A stretch of 23,984 bases of DNA from UBA6136 sp964344495 (GTDB lineage: Bacteria > Pseudomonadota > Gammaproteobacteria > Methylococcales > Methylococcaceae): assembly GCA_964344495.1 (NCBI GenBank), contig CAYFNI010000031.1:1-23984 (forward strand), in the 5' to 3' direction. The notes beneath the pieces are model-generated. The model ran no database searches. It was not told the origin of the DNA and saw only the letters and a list, made by a program, of their open reading frames with translations. This document shows, one piece after another, positions 1 to 7,619 of the stretch. A program made the position numbers and the translations under genes. Numbering within the stretch: the first letter of the stretch is position 1; every line of letters begins with the position of its first letter.

Positions 1-8
1 AGGTACCC

Positions 9-407
9 ATGACCGTCATACAACGCCTATCGCCGCTGGACGCGCACGCCCGAATCGCGACTCAGGCCGATGCGCGCCTGATCGACGTGCGCGACCCGGT
101 TGAATTCTCCTTCGTCGGCCATCCAGTCGGTGCGATCAACGTGCCGTGGAAATGGGCGCCCGACATGCGCCCGAACCCGGATTTTCTCGATCAGGTTCGG
201 AATTTGGCGCCGGTTTTATCGACACCGATTTACCTCCTGTGCCGCAGCGGACAGCGTTCGCTTGCGGCCGCGGAGGCGCTGGCAGCTGCCGGTTACACCG
301 ATCTGACCAACATCGAAGATGGGTTTGAGGGCCCCCAAGACGCGCAGCAGCACCGTAACACGGTGCGCGGCTGGCGGTTTGAGGGACTGCCCTGGGTGCA
401 GAGCTAG
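9..407 (+). CDS. Single-domain rhodanese-like sulfurtransferase
   Basis: A 132-residue single rhodanese domain without signal peptide, so probably cytoplasmic. The N-terminal half has the family signature around residues 24-33 (LIDVRDPVEF), followed by GAINVPW at 41-47. The active-site loop is C78-R-S-G-Q-R-S, with the Cys that would carry the persulfide. A tryptophan-rich end (GWRFEGLPW) is common in small bacterial rhodaneses. Such proteins move sulfane sulfur from donors such as thiosulfate or glutathione persulfide to acceptors; the physiological partner cannot be read from sequence. The gene stands alone on the plus strand and converges on panE. Only eight bases lie upstream in the window, so promoter and operon partners are unseen. 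The fold call is secure; the substrate is not. Confidence 0.9.
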   Translation: MTVIQRLSPLDAHARIATQADARLIDVRDPVEFSFVGHPVGAINVPWKWAPDMRPNPDFLDQVRNLAPVLSTPIYLLCRSGQRSLAAAEALAAAGYTDLTNIEDGFEGPQDAQQHRNTVRGWRFEGLPWVQS

Positions 408-461
408 GGCGTTAAGCCGCGCCCCGAGTGGGGACCCGCCAGTCCAACGGTCCTGAACCGC

Positions 462-1385
462 TCAGTGCTGGTCCAGTTCAAGTTCCCGCAGCTTCATCAG
501 GGCGTAAAGGCATTCCAGTTGGGGCACCGTTACGCCCGCCCGGCGTCCGGCTCGCACCGTATTGCCCAGGATGACCTCCGTTTCCATCGGTCGTCCGGCC
601 TCGAAATCCAGCAGCATGCTGGTCTTGTATGGCGGCATCTGGTGGGTGCCATCAATCTGTTTGTCGATAATGTCATCGGGCAGCATGTGGCCGAGGGCTG
701 CGGCAATCGCGCAGACTTCGCCCATCACCTTGCGCACCAAGGGCTCCTGCGTCGACAGAATCTGGGTGGTGCTGAGTCCGCCCGAGAGCACGGACAGGGG
801 GTTGAAGGCGGCATTCCACAGGCATTTCTGCCATCGCGCTGCCACGATTGATTCGGTCATGGTGCAACCGATGCCGGTCCGCTCGAATGCTGCGCCCAGT
901 GCGCGGGTTCTGTCCGAGAGACCGTTGGGGTAATTGCCCAGGGACAGTCGGCCATAGGCCTGATGCCAGATTTGACCCGGCGCTGTCCGGGTGACGCAAA
1001 TGAACGCCAGACCGCTGATCAGTTCATGTTCGGGAAAGGCCGTTGCGATGTCATGTTCGATCTCCACACCGTTGGACAGCAGCACGATGGCGGTGTCCGG
1101 CCCCAGCGCATCGCGAATCAGACCGGCGCGATCCGCTCCCTCTACGACCTTGATGCAGAGCAGGATGTAGTCCGGCTTTTCGGTCAGCTCGCTGGCTGAG
1201 CGAATCACCCGATCCGGCCGGAAATGCCAGTGACCGAGCTGGGCGTCACTTCTGAGGTCGATCCCGTGCGTCTTGACCTGTTCATAATCCGCACGGGCCA
1301 GCAGCGTGACCCGGACACCGGCGCGGGCCAGCAATGCGCCATAAAAACTGCCGATGGCGCCCGTGCCGATGACCAGAACATTCAT
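462..1385 (-). CDS. panE: 2-dehydropantoate 2-reductase (ketopantoate reductase)
   Basis: A 307-residue cytoplasmic protein, the usual family length. It reduces 2-dehydropantoate to pantoate with NADPH in the pantothenate/CoA pathway. The N-terminus is a Rossmann nucleotide site (GTGAIG at residues 7-12). The C-terminal helical domain carries the family signature around R184-W-Q-K187 followed by NAAFNPLS (191-198); K187 aligns with the catalytic lysine. A second conserved stretch, GRPMETEV near residue 264, supplies the catalytic Glu. The start codon overlaps the hda stop codon by four bases (ATGA), which indicates translational coupling and one transcript with hda. Paralogous ketopantoate-reductase-like proteins exist, so the exact substrate is inferred from family membership. 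Confidence 0.88.
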   Translation of the reverse strand: MNVLVIGTGAIGSFYGALLARAGVRVTLLARADYEQVKTHGIDLRSDAQLGHWHFRPDRVIRSASELTEKPDYILLCIKVVEGADRAGLIRDALGPDTAIVLLSNGVEIEHDIATAFPEHELISGLAFICVTRTAPGQIWHQAYGRLSLGNYPNGLSDRTRALGAAFERTGIGCTMTESIVAARWQKCLWNAAFNPLSVLSGGLSTTQILSTQEPLVRKVMGEVCAIAAALGHMLPDDIIDKQIDGTHQMPPYKTSMLLDFEAGRPMETEVILGNTVRAGRRAGVTVPQLECLYALMKLRELELDQH

Positions 1386-2080
1386 GCCTGTTCTCCAATC
1401 TGACTCTTGATGAAAGGGATGGTCAGTCTCCGCTGCGCGGCCAGCGAGGCACGATCCAGTTGCTGCAGCAGCGTCAGCAGGGCAGGAAGATCCCGGCGGG
1501 TATGACTCATGAGAAATCGTCCGGCCGCGGGTGTCAGGTCCATCCCCAGCGCCTTGGCTTGCAGCGAGAGGGCCTGCAATGTGTCGTCTTCACGCAGGGG
1601 GTGGATATGAAGCGTCAACCCCCAGGCCAAACGGCTTTGCAGATCCGGCAGCCGGAAAGGGAGTTGCGGTGGTGGTCGGCGCGCGCTGATCAGCAACGTC
1701 CGGCCGTGATCCCGCAGTTGATTGAAGAGTTCGAACAGGGCCACTTCCCATTCAGGGAGACCCGCTATCGGATCAAGATCGTCCACACATACCACGTCGA
1801 ACTGGTCTACTCCGGTCAGGATGTCCGGACCCAGGGCGCTCAGTGTTCGTAGCGGCAGATATGCGGCACGGCGCCCATGGTCACTGGCCAGCGCACAGGC
1901 GGCATTCAGCAGGTGGGTTTTACCCGCGCCTTCGACGCCCCAGATAAACAGCGGAGAGTCGCCCTGGCCCAGTGCGGCCTGACGCAGATGGGCGACGACC
2001 TCGTCATTGGGTCCTGGCCAAAACTGACCGAAGCCCTGTCTGGCATTGAAGCCCAGTGGCAGCGCGAGCTGGTGTGCCAT
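1382..2080 (-). CDS. hda: DnaA regulatory inactivator Hda
   Basis: A 232-residue AAA+ protein related to the central domain of DnaA. With the sliding clamp it promotes hydrolysis of DnaA-bound ATP after initiation (regulatory inactivation of DnaA), which limits re-initiation. A beta-clamp-binding motif QLALPL lies at residues 4-9, at the same place as QLSLPL in E. coli Hda. Walker A is GVEGAGKT (about 48-55) and a Walker B-like VVCVDDLD follows near 95-102. The C-terminus has the helical lid and the Hda signature LDRASLAAQRRLTIPF. The clamp motif and short length distinguish it from DnaA itself. It lies 21 bp after wrbA and overlaps panE by 4 bp. No clear Shine-Dalgarno precedes the ATG, but the clamp motif right after this start supports it. 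Confidence 0.9.
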   Translation of the reverse strand: MAHQLALPLGFNARQGFGQFWPGPNDEVVAHLRQAALGQGDSPLFIWGVEGAGKTHLLNAACALASDHGRRAAYLPLRTLSALGPDILTGVDQFDVVCVDDLDPIAGLPEWEVALFELFNQLRDHGRTLLISARRPPPQLPFRLPDLQSRLAWGLTLHIHPLREDDTLQALSLQAKALGMDLTPAAGRFLMSHTRRDLPALLTLLQQLDRASLAAQRRLTIPFIKSQIGEQA

Positions 2081-2101
2081 CCGGCGAATTGGCTGGGCGG
2101 A

Positions 2102-2704
2102 TTACTGTACCGGACTCGATTGCAGCGCGATGGCCGTCTGCGCCAGCCGTTTGCCGAAGGCCTTGCAGATTTGTCGTTCGTCCTCCGTCATGGGCTCGCC
2201 GGGGTTGGCGGTGTGGAAACTGGGCCCATACGGGGTGCCTCCGGTGGTCGTGCGGCTCAGGGCTGGCTCCCGGCTGGGAACGCCGACGAGAATCATGCCA
2301 TGGTGGAGGAGCGGTACCATCATCGTCAGCAGGGTGCTCTCATGACCGCTGTGCATGGAGGATGTCGAGGTGAACACGCCTGCCGGCTTGCCAGACAGGG
2401 CGCCTGAGAACCACAGGCCGCTGGTACTATCCAGAAATGCCTTCAGCGGAGCCGCCATGTTGCCGAAGTGGGTCGGACTGCCCAAGGCCAAGCCGTGACA
2501 GTTCTGCACATCCTCGATCGTGGCATAAGGGGGACCATCTTGCGGAATGGGTTCCGCGATGGCCTGACAGGTGGGTGAAACGTCCGGAACTGTCCGGATC
2601 TTGGCCATCGCACCGGGCACTTCTTCCACGCCACGGGCGATCAGATTGGCCATTTTCGCAGTCGAGCCGTAGCGGCTGTAATACAGAATAAGGATGTCGG
2701 TCAT
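2102..2704 (-). CDS. wrbA: NAD(P)H:quinone oxidoreductase, WrbA type (flavodoxin fold)
   Basis: A flavodoxin-fold FMN enzyme of about 200 residues that reduces quinones by two electrons, avoiding semiquinone radicals. The N-terminus TDILILYYSRYGSTAKMA is the FMN phosphate-binding strand-loop of WrbA. The central SPTHFGNMAAPLKAFLD stretch and the following STSGLW are diagnostic of this family rather than of short flavodoxins. The frame stays open to a GTG at 2740 and an ATG at 2737, which would add about 12 residues; I chose the ATG at 2704 because the WrbA strand begins immediately after it. Neither start has a strong ribosome binding site. A GC-rich hairpin lies upstream, between this gene and arsC, so wrbA may be partly uncoupled from it. 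Confidence 0.88.
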   Translation of the reverse strand: MTDILILYYSRYGSTAKMANLIARGVEEVPGAMAKIRTVPDVSPTCQAIAEPIPQDGPPYATIEDVQNCHGLALGSPTHFGNMAAPLKAFLDSTSGLWFSGALSGKPAGVFTSTSSMHSGHESTLLTMMVPLLHHGMILVGVPSREPALSRTTTGGTPYGPSFHTANPGEPMTEDERQICKAFGKRLAQTAIALQSSPVQ

Positions 2705-2741
2705 GGTAGAAGAGGGCAACAGGAGAGGGTAATGCATCACA

Positions 2742-2768
2742 CGTCGGCCGCGCGGGATGCGGCCGACG
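2742..2768 (-). promoter_or_regulatory. GC-rich perfect hairpin between arsC and wrbA
   Basis: A perfect 10-bp inverted repeat (CGTCGGCCGC and its complement GCGGCCGACG) encloses a 7-base loop. It begins eight bases past the arsC stop codon and ends just upstream of the possible GTG/ATG starts of wrbA. In the direction of transcription no run of T follows it, so it is not a canonical intrinsic terminator. It could be a processing or mRNA-stabilising stem, or a weak stop that sets the arsC/wrbA ratio. The structure is seen in the sequence; the role is a guess. Confidence 0.45.
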
Positions 2769-2775
2769 GCTTAGT

Positions 2776-3123
2776 TTACAGGATGCTGAGAACATTCTCC
2801 GGAGGCCGGCCGATGGCGGCCTTGCCGTTGACGACCACAATCGGACGTTCGATCAGGACCGGGTGGGTGACCATGGCTTGAATCAGGGTGTCGCGATCAA
2901 GCGCCGGATTGTCGAGTCCCGCCTCGCGATAGGCGGCTTCCGAGCGTCGCATCAACGCACGCGGTTCGAGGCCGAGCTTGTCGAGCAGGTCGGCCAGTTG
3001 TGCGGCGCTGGGCGGCGTCTTCAGGTACTCGATGATGGTCGGCTCAAGGCCGCGGTTGCGCAACAATTCCAGCGTCTGGCGGGATTTGCTGCAGCGCGGG
3101 TTATGGAAGAGCGTGACTGTCAT
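2776..3123 (-). CDS. arsC: Glutaredoxin-dependent arsenate reductase family protein
   Basis: A 115-residue thioredoxin-fold protein of the ArsC/YfgD family. It begins TVTLFHNPRCSKSRQTL, placing the nucleophilic Cys at residue 11 in a C-S-K-S motif. Further family marks are YLKTPPS (about 34-40), ERPIVV and IGRPPE near the C-terminus, whose arginines match the arsenate-site arginines of plasmid R773 ArsC. True ArsC reduces arsenate to arsenite with glutathione and glutaredoxin. No arsB, acr3 or arsR is present here, so this may be the housekeeping YfgD-like branch of unclear function. It lies four bases after the CBS-domain gene on the same strand, so the two are probably cotranscribed. The length is slightly shorter than R773 ArsC (about 140) and typical of chromosomal homologues. 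Confidence 0.85.
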   Translation of the reverse strand: MTVTLFHNPRCSKSRQTLELLRNRGLEPTIIEYLKTPPSAAQLADLLDKLGLEPRALMRRSEAAYREAGLDNPALDRDTLIQAMVTHPVLIERPIVVVNGKAAIGRPPENVLSIL

Positions 3124-3127
3124 GGGG

Positions 3128-3580
3128 TTATCCGTTGCGTTTCAGGATTTCTCGTTCTCTTTCCCGGCCGGTCAGGCGGACGAGGTCGGTCAATTCTCCG
3201 GCCAGCAAATCCAGCAGATCGTCGGCGCTGACCAATCCGATCAGCACACCTCTGTCATCGACCACCGGCAGTCGACGGATGCCCTGATTGCGCATGCGTT
3301 TCAGAGTCACCCAGATGCCATCATGTTCCCGGGCACTGACCAGTTCATGGGTCATCACATCACCGGCCGTGACGGTCTGGGCATCCACTTCGGCGGCAAG
3401 GATTTCGACGACCAGATCGCGATCGGTCACGATGCCGACCGGCTTGATCCCCTCGGGCGCGTCCTCGACTACGACGACACTGCCGACATGATGCACCCGC
3501 ATCAAGCGGGCAACGGTGCTGATCGCATCGTCCCGACGGGCGATGACGGTATCCCGATTACAGATAAGTCCGATGGTCAT
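3128..3580 (-). CDS. Tandem CBS-domain protein
   Basis: A 150-residue soluble protein made almost wholly of two CBS domains. CBS1 spans about residues 7-62 (ending VGIVTDRDLVVEIL) and CBS2 about 74-130 (VMTHELVS through VLIGLVSADDLLDLL). Paired CBS domains bind adenine nucleotides and act as energy or ligand sensors. No catalytic domain is attached, so this is a stand-alone sensor of unknown target. The last 20 residues are charged (REREREILKR) and may form a helix. A GGAG lies about 9-12 bases before the ATG. It comes 68 bp after truD and directly before arsC; the occurrence of an arsC-like gene next to it is not explained by known function. Confidence 0.88.
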   Translation of the reverse strand: MTIGLICNRDTVIARRDDAISTVARLMRVHHVGSVVVVEDAPEGIKPVGIVTDRDLVVEILAAEVDAQTVTAGDVMTHELVSAREHDGIWVTLKRMRNQGIRRLPVVDDRGVLIGLVSADDLLDLLAGELTDLVRLTGREREREILKRNG

Positions 3581-3648
3581 GGCGATGATCTCCGATGGCT
3601 GGTGTGAATGACGGACAGGTGGACGGCGCTGCCGGCCTCCTCAGGTCA

Positions 3649-4689
3649 TCACACCTCAACCCCGTGGGTCAGGATCAACTCCCTGATAACGGTCGTGGCA
3701 TAGGCGCCAGCGGGCAGGCAGAAATCCAGTTGCAGACAATCGGGTTCGGGCGACTGCCAGCCCAGCGATTCGGGATACAGTCGGAGAGGGCGGCGCGTCG
3801 TCTCCAAGCCTGCGGCCGCCAGACCGGCGGCCAGATCGGCAGTGTGACCGGCGATGGCCTGCTCGATGGCCAGCGCTGCATCGCTGGCCGTTGAAGCCGT
3901 CGTGCCCCAGAGCACCCCGCTAGGGTGAATGGTTTTCGCAGCCACCCGGGCATGAATGTCGTCATCCAGCTCGGCAGGCTTGAAGAAGCTCTTCGAGTCC
4001 GGAAACATGAACACATCACCCGCGATCGGCTGATCCCAGTTGTCCTGCCGTACCCGCTCCGCCAGGATGCGGTTAAAGATCTCTGACCGTGCTGCCGAGA
4101 GATACAGTCCGCGCTTGTGCGGGTCGATCCGGCGTTCCGGATCGGCAAACAATGCCCGTGCCTGATCAAGATTCTGGCCTTCGTGCCCGAACCGCTGGGG
4201 ACCAAAATAGTTCGGGACACCACGCTGCCGAATGGCCTGTAATCTGGCTTCGAGCACCTCGGGCTGGACGTTGAGGTCACGCAGGGTCAGCTGGAATCGG
4301 TTGCCGCTTGCCGCACCCCGGCGCAATTTGCGTGCGTTGCGAGTGATCGTGAGGACGCGCAGGCTGTCGGTCTCCATCTCCCGCCAGTCGGGACCCGTCT
4401 GTCCGGGGAGCTGAATGCTGAACCATTGACGGGTGCGACCGTGCCGATCCTTGAGACCCGCATAGCTGATGTTCCGTGCCGAAACCTTGGCGAACCGCCC
4501 CAGCTGTCTGGCGACATAGTCGGTGTTATCACCCTGCTTTTCGATTAGCAGGAATACGTGCTCGCCATCCCCCGAGGGTTCAAAGCCGAGGATTTCCTCG
4601 ACGATGAAGTCGTCGGGGCTGAGCTTGATCGCCCCGCTGCCGGCAGGTCCACCCAGCGCATACGGCAGGTCGGCGGTAGGGTCATGCAT
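3649..4689 (-). CDS. truD: tRNA pseudouridine synthase TruD
   Basis: A 346-residue TruD-family enzyme that isomerises uridine 13 of some tRNAs to pseudouridine. Near the N-terminus are the strand IKLSPDDFIVEEI and, at about residues 75-90, SYAGLKDRHGRTRQWF, where D81 aligns with the catalytic Asp80 of E. coli TruD. The insertion (TRUD) domain begins after VPNYFGPQRFGHEGQNL, a family hallmark. The reading frame stays open 67 codons further upstream, but that part lies entirely within ispF in another frame. I therefore start at the ATG at 4689, four bases beyond the ispF stop. The length then matches the family. It is the last gene of the compact ftsB-ispD-ispF-truD series; the usual next gene, surE, is absent. 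Confidence 0.93.
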   Translation of the reverse strand: MHDPTADLPYALGGPAGSGAIKLSPDDFIVEEILGFEPSGDGEHVFLLIEKQGDNTDYVARQLGRFAKVSARNISYAGLKDRHGRTRQWFSIQLPGQTGPDWREMETDSLRVLTITRNARKLRRGAASGNRFQLTLRDLNVQPEVLEARLQAIRQRGVPNYFGPQRFGHEGQNLDQARALFADPERRIDPHKRGLYLSAARSEIFNRILAERVRQDNWDQPIAGDVFMFPDSKSFFKPAELDDDIHARVAAKTIHPSGVLWGTTASTASDAALAIEQAIAGHTADLAAGLAAAGLETTRRPLRLYPESLGWQSPEPDCLQLDFCLPAGAYATTVIRELILTHGVEV

Positions 4690-4693
4690 GTCG

Positions 4694-5170
4694 TCAGACC
4701 TTGTCGAGCAGGGCCACTGCCGAGGCTGAAATGCCTTCGCCACGGCCTTCGAATCCCATGCCCTCGGTCGTCGTGGCCTTGACGTTGACGGCATCGATTT
4801 CGATCTGCAGGTCGGTGGCAATCGTGGCCCGCATGCGGTCGATGTAGGGCGCGAGTTTGGGCCGCTGAGCCACGATGGTGACATCGACATTACCGATCCG
4901 GTAGCCCTGGGCCGTCAGCTTATCGAACACCTGACGCAGCAGGATGCGGCTGTCGATGCCTTTGAAGCTTTGGTCGTTGTCGGGGAAGTGCCGGCCAATA
5001 TCGCCCATGGCAGCAGCGCCGAGCAGGGCATCGCACAAGGCATGTAGCGCGACATCGCCGTCCGAGTGTGCGGCGAGGCTCTTGTCGAATTCGATGGCAA
5101 CGCCCCCGAGAACCAGCTGGCCACCTTCGGTAAACCGGTGTGCGTCGTAACCTTGACCTATTCGTAACAT
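4694..5170 (-). CDS. ispF: 2-C-methyl-D-erythritol 2,4-cyclodiphosphate synthase
   Basis: A 158-residue enzyme of the non-mevalonate isoprenoid pathway. It cyclises the CDP-ME phosphate made by IspD and IspE to MEcPP with loss of CMP. The opening GQGYDAHRF carries the zinc ligands D9 and H11; the third ligand is H43 in GDVALHALCDALLG. The C-terminal block KATTTEGMGFEGRGEGISA is the CMP-binding region seen in nearly all IspF proteins. The length matches E. coli IspF (159). The start overlaps the end of ispD by 13 bp, so the two are translationally coupled. In some bacteria the two are fused; here they are separate. Confidence 0.96.
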   Translation of the reverse strand: MLRIGQGYDAHRFTEGGQLVLGGVAIEFDKSLAAHSDGDVALHALCDALLGAAAMGDIGRHFPDNDQSFKGIDSRILLRQVFDKLTAQGYRIGNVDVTIVAQRPKLAPYIDRMRATIATDLQIEIDAVNVKATTTEGMGFEGRGEGISASAVALLDKV

Positions 5171-5856
5171 TGTCGCTCCAGATAGAAGGCAGCCAGAGAG
5201 ACATCTTCCGGCCGGGTGATTTTGAGATTGTCGGATCGTCCCTCGACGATGCGTGGCTGGTGGCCGGCCAACTCGATGGCGCTCGCTTCGTCGGTGACCA
5301 GCAACTGTCGTTCGGCGGCCTGCTCGAGTGAACGGCGCAGCAATCCGTAGCGGAACATCTGCGGCGTCAGGGCCCGCCAGACGTGGCTCCGGTCGGGGGT
5401 GCCGGTAATCAGCCCGTCGCTGACCGTTTTCAGTGTGTCGCTGACGGGCAGGGCAAGGATGCCGCCGACCGGGTCATTGCGCAGAGTGTCGATGAGCTTG
5501 ATGACATCCTGGCCCGTGAGGCAAGGACGGGCGGCATCATGTACCAGAACCCAGTCATCTTCATCAACCTGCGGGGCCATGGTGATCAGCGCCGAGTACA
5601 CCGAGTCGGCCCGTTCGCGTCCACCCGGCGCGACATGAATGCGCGGATGCCGGGCAAGCGGTACATCAGGCCAGTAGCCATCTTCGGCCCCCAGGGCCAC
5701 ATAGACCCCGGACAGGATGTCGACCGCCAGCAGGCGCTCGAGCGTATGGTGCAACACCGTCTGTCCGGCGATGTCCAGGTATTGTTTGGGAATGGCCGCG
5801 CCCATGCGCTTGCCGACGCCGGCAGCGGGTACCACTGCCCAGAATCGTGGGCTCAT
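5158..5856 (-). CDS. ispD: 2-C-methyl-D-erythritol 4-phosphate cytidylyltransferase
   Basis: A 232-residue nucleotidyltransferase that joins CTP and methylerythritol 4-phosphate to give CDP-ME, the third step of the MEP pathway. The glycine-rich CTP-binding loop is VPAAGVGKRMG (residues 9-19, with K16 and R17) followed by PKQYL, where K24 is the second conserved lysine. WVLVHDAARPCLT is the metal and CTP motif, and GILALPVSDTLK follows. The C-terminus has TDEASAIELAG and the NLKITRPEDVSLAAFYL signature. It overlaps ftsB by four bases upstream and ispF by 13 bases downstream, as expected for the conserved ftsB-ispD-ispF block. Confidence 0.96.
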   Translation of the reverse strand: MSPRFWAVVPAAGVGKRMGAAIPKQYLDIAGQTVLHHTLERLLAVDILSGVYVALGAEDGYWPDVPLARHPRIHVAPGGRERADSVYSALITMAPQVDEDDWVLVHDAARPCLTGQDVIKLIDTLRNDPVGGILALPVSDTLKTVSDGLITGTPDRSHVWRALTPQMFRYGLLRRSLEQAAERQLLVTDEASAIELAGHQPRIVEGRSDNLKITRPEDVSLAAFYLERQCYE

Positions 5857-6263
5857 TCGGGTTCCCGCGCATGGCGGGCCGGCTTGGCGGTATGGGGTTT
5901 GGCCTTGGCGGGCGGTGTGCCCGGTTTCTTGCCGGTGGACTCGGGCCGCACGGAACTGTCGGCCTGAATATGCGGTGCGCTGGCAGGCGTGTCCGCATCG
6001 AAAATCTGGACGAAGGTTTCGCCTTCCTTGATCATTCCGAGATCATGGCGGGCGCGTTCTTCGATGGCGTCCGTTCCGTCGCGCAAGTCGAGGATATCTG
6101 CGGCCAGCGCGGCGTTACGGATCTTGCGCCGCTCGCCTTCCTGCCGGAGTTCCTCGATCCGCTGGGAAATTTCCCGATATTCGCGGATGCCGCCATCGCC
6201 CAGCCACAGTCGGTACTGGAGGGCGGCGATGAGGAACAGCAGAAAGGCGATCAGCTTGTACAA
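5853..6263 (-). CDS. ftsB: Cell division protein FtsB
   Basis: A 136-residue bitopic inner-membrane protein. Residues 3-17 form one transmembrane helix (KLIAFLLFLIAALQY), followed by a periplasmic coiled coil from about 28 to 60 (REISQRIEELRQEGERR) and the conserved AIEERARHDLGMIKEGE block at about 65-81. FtsB joins FtsL and FtsQ and helps activate septal peptidoglycan synthesis by FtsWI. E. coli FtsB has 103 residues; this one has an extra low-complexity tail of about 40 residues, rich in Pro, Ala, Lys and His. AAGGAA gives a good ribosome binding site before the ATG. Position between eno and ispD agrees with the assignment. Confidence 0.93.
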   Translation of the reverse strand: MYKLIAFLLFLIAALQYRLWLGDGGIREYREISQRIEELRQEGERRKIRNAALAADILDLRDGTDAIEERARHDLGMIKEGETFVQIFDADTPASAPHIQADSSVRPESTGKKPGTPPAKAKPHTAKPARHAREPE

Positions 6264-6285
6264 GGACGTGTTCCTTCAGCGTGCC

Positions 6286-7569
6286 TTAGAAGGCGCGTTT
6301 GAAAGCACCCTTGCCGGCGTATTTGGCCTTGTCGCCCAGTTCCGCCTCGATTTTCAGGAGACGGTTGTATTTGGCGATGCGGTCGGACCGACTCAGGGAG
6401 CCGGTCTTGATCTGGCCGGAACGGGTCGCCACGGCGAGATCGGCGATGGTCGAATCTTCGGTTTCGCCCGAACGATGCGACATGACGGTGGTGTAGCCGG
6501 CTGCATGAGCCATGTCGATGGCTTCCAGGGTTTCCGTCAGAGAGCCGATCTGGTTGACCTTGATCAGGATCGAGTTGGCCACCTTGGCTTCGATACCTTT
6601 CTTGAGGATTGCCGGGTTGGTGACGAACAGGTCGTCGCCCACAATCTGGATCTTGTCGCCCAGCTTGTCGGTCATGACGCCCCAGCCGTGCCAGTCGCCT
6701 TCGGCCAGACCATCTTCGATCGAGATGATCGGGTACTTGTCGACCCAGGCGGCCAGATAATCGACGAATTCTTCCGAGGTAAATTTCTTGCCTTCGGATT
6801 CAAGGTGATAGTAACCGTCCTTGTAGAACTCGGAACTGGCCACGTCGAGGCCCAGGAAGATGTCCTTGCCAGCGACGTAGCCGGCATTGCTGATGGCTTC
6901 GAGGATGACTTCGATAGCCGATTCGTTGGACGGCAGGTTGGGCGCAAAGCCGCCTTCGTCGCCCACGCCGGTGGCCATGCCACGATCGTGCAGGACTTTC
7001 TTCAGCGCATGGAAGACTTCTGCGCCATAGCGCAGGGCTTCGCGGAAGTTCGGTGCACCGACTGGCAGAATCATGAATTCCTGCATGTCGACACTGTTGT
7101 CGGCATGTGCGCCGCCGTTGATGATGTTCATCATGGGTACCGGCAGCAGGTATTCGCCGCTGTCATTGAGGTAGGCGTACAAGGGCTTGCCGGCTTCCTG
7201 GGCTGAGGCACGGGCGGCCGCCAGAGAGACGCCGAGGATGGCGTTGGCGCCCAGACGGCCTTTGTTGTCGGTACCGTCCAGAGCGATCATTTTATGATCC
7301 AGTGCCTTCTGGTCAGCGGCATCCAGACCGATCACGGCTGAGCGGATTTCGCCGTTGACATTGGCGACCGCCTTGGTGACGCCCTTGCCGAGGTAGCGTG
7401 ACTTGTCGCCATCGCGCAACTCGATGGCTTCGCGGGAGCCGGTCGATGCACCTGACGGAACCATCGCGCTGCCGATGGCGCCCGATTCCAGAATGACATC
7501 GACTGCAACAGTCGGATTGCCACGTGAATCAAGCACTTCAAGGGCTTTCACGTCGACGATTTTGCTCAT
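6286..7569 (-). CDS. eno: Enolase (phosphopyruvate hydratase)
   Basis: A 427-residue glycolytic enzyme that interconverts 2-phosphoglycerate and phosphoenolpyruvate; in many gammaproteobacteria it also scaffolds the RNA degradosome. All catalytic positions are present: E205 in GVGDEGG, metal ligands D242, E285 and D312 (LGLDVASSE, SIEDGL, VGDDLFVTN), K337 in LIKVNQIGSLTET, and the loop SHRSGETEDSTIADLAV at 364-380. The length is close to E. coli (432). AGGAG lies 7 bases before the ATG, the best ribosome binding site of this operon and in keeping with high expression. A 50-bp gap separates it from kdsA; I see no terminator there. Confidence 0.98.
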   Translation of the reverse strand: MSKIVDVKALEVLDSRGNPTVAVDVILESGAIGSAMVPSGASTGSREAIELRDGDKSRYLGKGVTKAVANVNGEIRSAVIGLDAADQKALDHKMIALDGTDNKGRLGANAILGVSLAAARASAQEAGKPLYAYLNDSGEYLLPVPMMNIINGGAHADNSVDMQEFMILPVGAPNFREALRYGAEVFHALKKVLHDRGMATGVGDEGGFAPNLPSNESAIEVILEAISNAGYVAGKDIFLGLDVASSEFYKDGYYHLESEGKKFTSEEFVDYLAAWVDKYPIISIEDGLAEGDWHGWGVMTDKLGDKIQIVGDDLFVTNPAILKKGIEAKVANSILIKVNQIGSLTETLEAIDMAHAAGYTTVMSHRSGETEDSTIADLAVATRSGQIKTGSLSRSDRIAKYNRLLKIEAELGDKAKYAGKGAFKRAF

Positions 7570-7619
7570 GAGGTATCTCCTGTGTTCGTAAGTAGGGATT
7601 GGAGTCAGTAGGGTTTCAA

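Noticed and set aside
422..433. Small hairpin CCCC-GAGT-GGGG between the rhodanese gene and panE as a terminator
   Set aside because: A four-base stem with no T run is too weak to call.
4690..4890. N-terminal extension of truD by 67 codons
   Set aside because: It lies wholly inside ispF in another frame and is not similar to TruD N-termini.
5989..7206. A 405-codon open frame on the plus strand across ftsB and eno
   Set aside because: It is antisense to two secure genes and has no recognised domain or ribosome binding site.
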